Of a DNA stretch of 26,827 nt, positions 26,735-26,827 are shown piece by piece. The notes under the pieces are model-generated. The model saw only the letters and a program-made list of their open reading frames with translations. It was not told the origin of the DNA and did not search any database. Source of the DNA: Phycisphaerae bacterium (GTDB lineage: Bacteria > Planctomycetota > Phycisphaerae > UBA1845 > UTPLA1); contig JAFGQA010000494.1 in NCBI GenBank assembly GCA_016935885.1, forward strand, positions 1-26,827, written 5' to 3'. The position numbers and the translations under genes are program-made. Position 1 is the stretch's first letter. Each line of letters begins with the position of its first letter.

Positions 26735-26826
26735 CAGCCCGTGGTAAAAGGGAGAACAGCCGTTCGGAAAAGCCGTTCCTGACCGTGAAAACCACCGGCG
26801 AGACGCCGGTGCCACAGTTTTGCCAC
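26735..26826. repeat. Palindromic repeat family P4, copy 2
   Basis: Ungapped match of 92 bases to the copy inside the porin gene, with about ten mismatches, nearly all in the left half. It includes the same CACCGGCG-AGA-CGCCGGTG stem. It lies 48 bases upstream of lysA and may extend beyond the window. Confidence 0.85.
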
Positions 26827-26827
26827 A

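Noticed and set aside
26688..26795. Upstream extension of lysA by 36 codons
   Set aside because: It reads into the P4 repeat; the family N-terminus starts at 26687.

Overview
The window is GC-rich bacterial chromosome. Gene content and style suggest a Planctomycetota bacterium, possibly Phycisphaerae-like: a zinc-ribbon membrane protein with the CxxCGYNL...CPECG signature, a membrane protein with PEGA-like and DnaJ-type zinc modules, an alginate-export-type outer-membrane barrel (so Gram-negative), and intergenic spacers filled with short palindromic repeats. The taxonomic call is inference; there is no rRNA gene here.

Layout. 1-2416: end of a palindromic repeat, a zinc-ribbon membrane protein and an exported DUF1579 protein, both on the minus strand. 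2808-5113: rimO and a coupled DUF364-like gene on the plus strand. 5142-13350: a run of eight minus-strand genes that reads as one sulfate-uptake locus. Transcription order is a ribbon-helix-helix regulator with its own promoter and repeated operator, sbp, cysT, cysW, cysA, an alginate-export-family porin, a small lipoprotein, and an SLC13/RCK_C permease. 13372-14265: repeat-rich spacer without a convincing gene. 14266-20116: a coiled-coil/PEGA/zinc-knuckle membrane protein (plus), a prolyl oligopeptidase lipoprotein (minus), a repeat cluster and a DUF4382-like lipoprotein (minus). 20479-22400: accC and accB (minus) with a recognisable promoter. 22572-25257: a less GC-rich accessory islet with a small lysine-rich protein, a frameshifted PIN-domain gene coupled to a 279-residue unknown, and an IS1-like DDE transposase, bounded by an 11-bp inverted repeat. 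25404-26687: lysA. 26735-26826: another palindromic repeat.

How the genes work together. Sbp binds sulfate in the periplasm, CysTW form the channel and CysA powers it. The porin and SLC13 permease downstream on the same strand could give outer-membrane entry and a second inner-membrane route. The regulator at the head is the obvious candidate to control the set. AccB and AccC are the biotin half of acetyl-CoA carboxylase; LysA makes lysine; RimO modifies ribosomal protein S12.

The most unusual signals are the repeats. At least four palindromic families recur in the window. One 92-bp copy lies inside the coding sequence of the porin, apparently inserted in frame into its signal peptide, while a related copy is non-coding upstream of lysA. 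A 24-bp tandem repeat is also translated inside a linker of RimO. The other notable candidates are the three 11-bp operator repeats in front of the sulfate locus and the PIN plus 279-residue pair in the islet.
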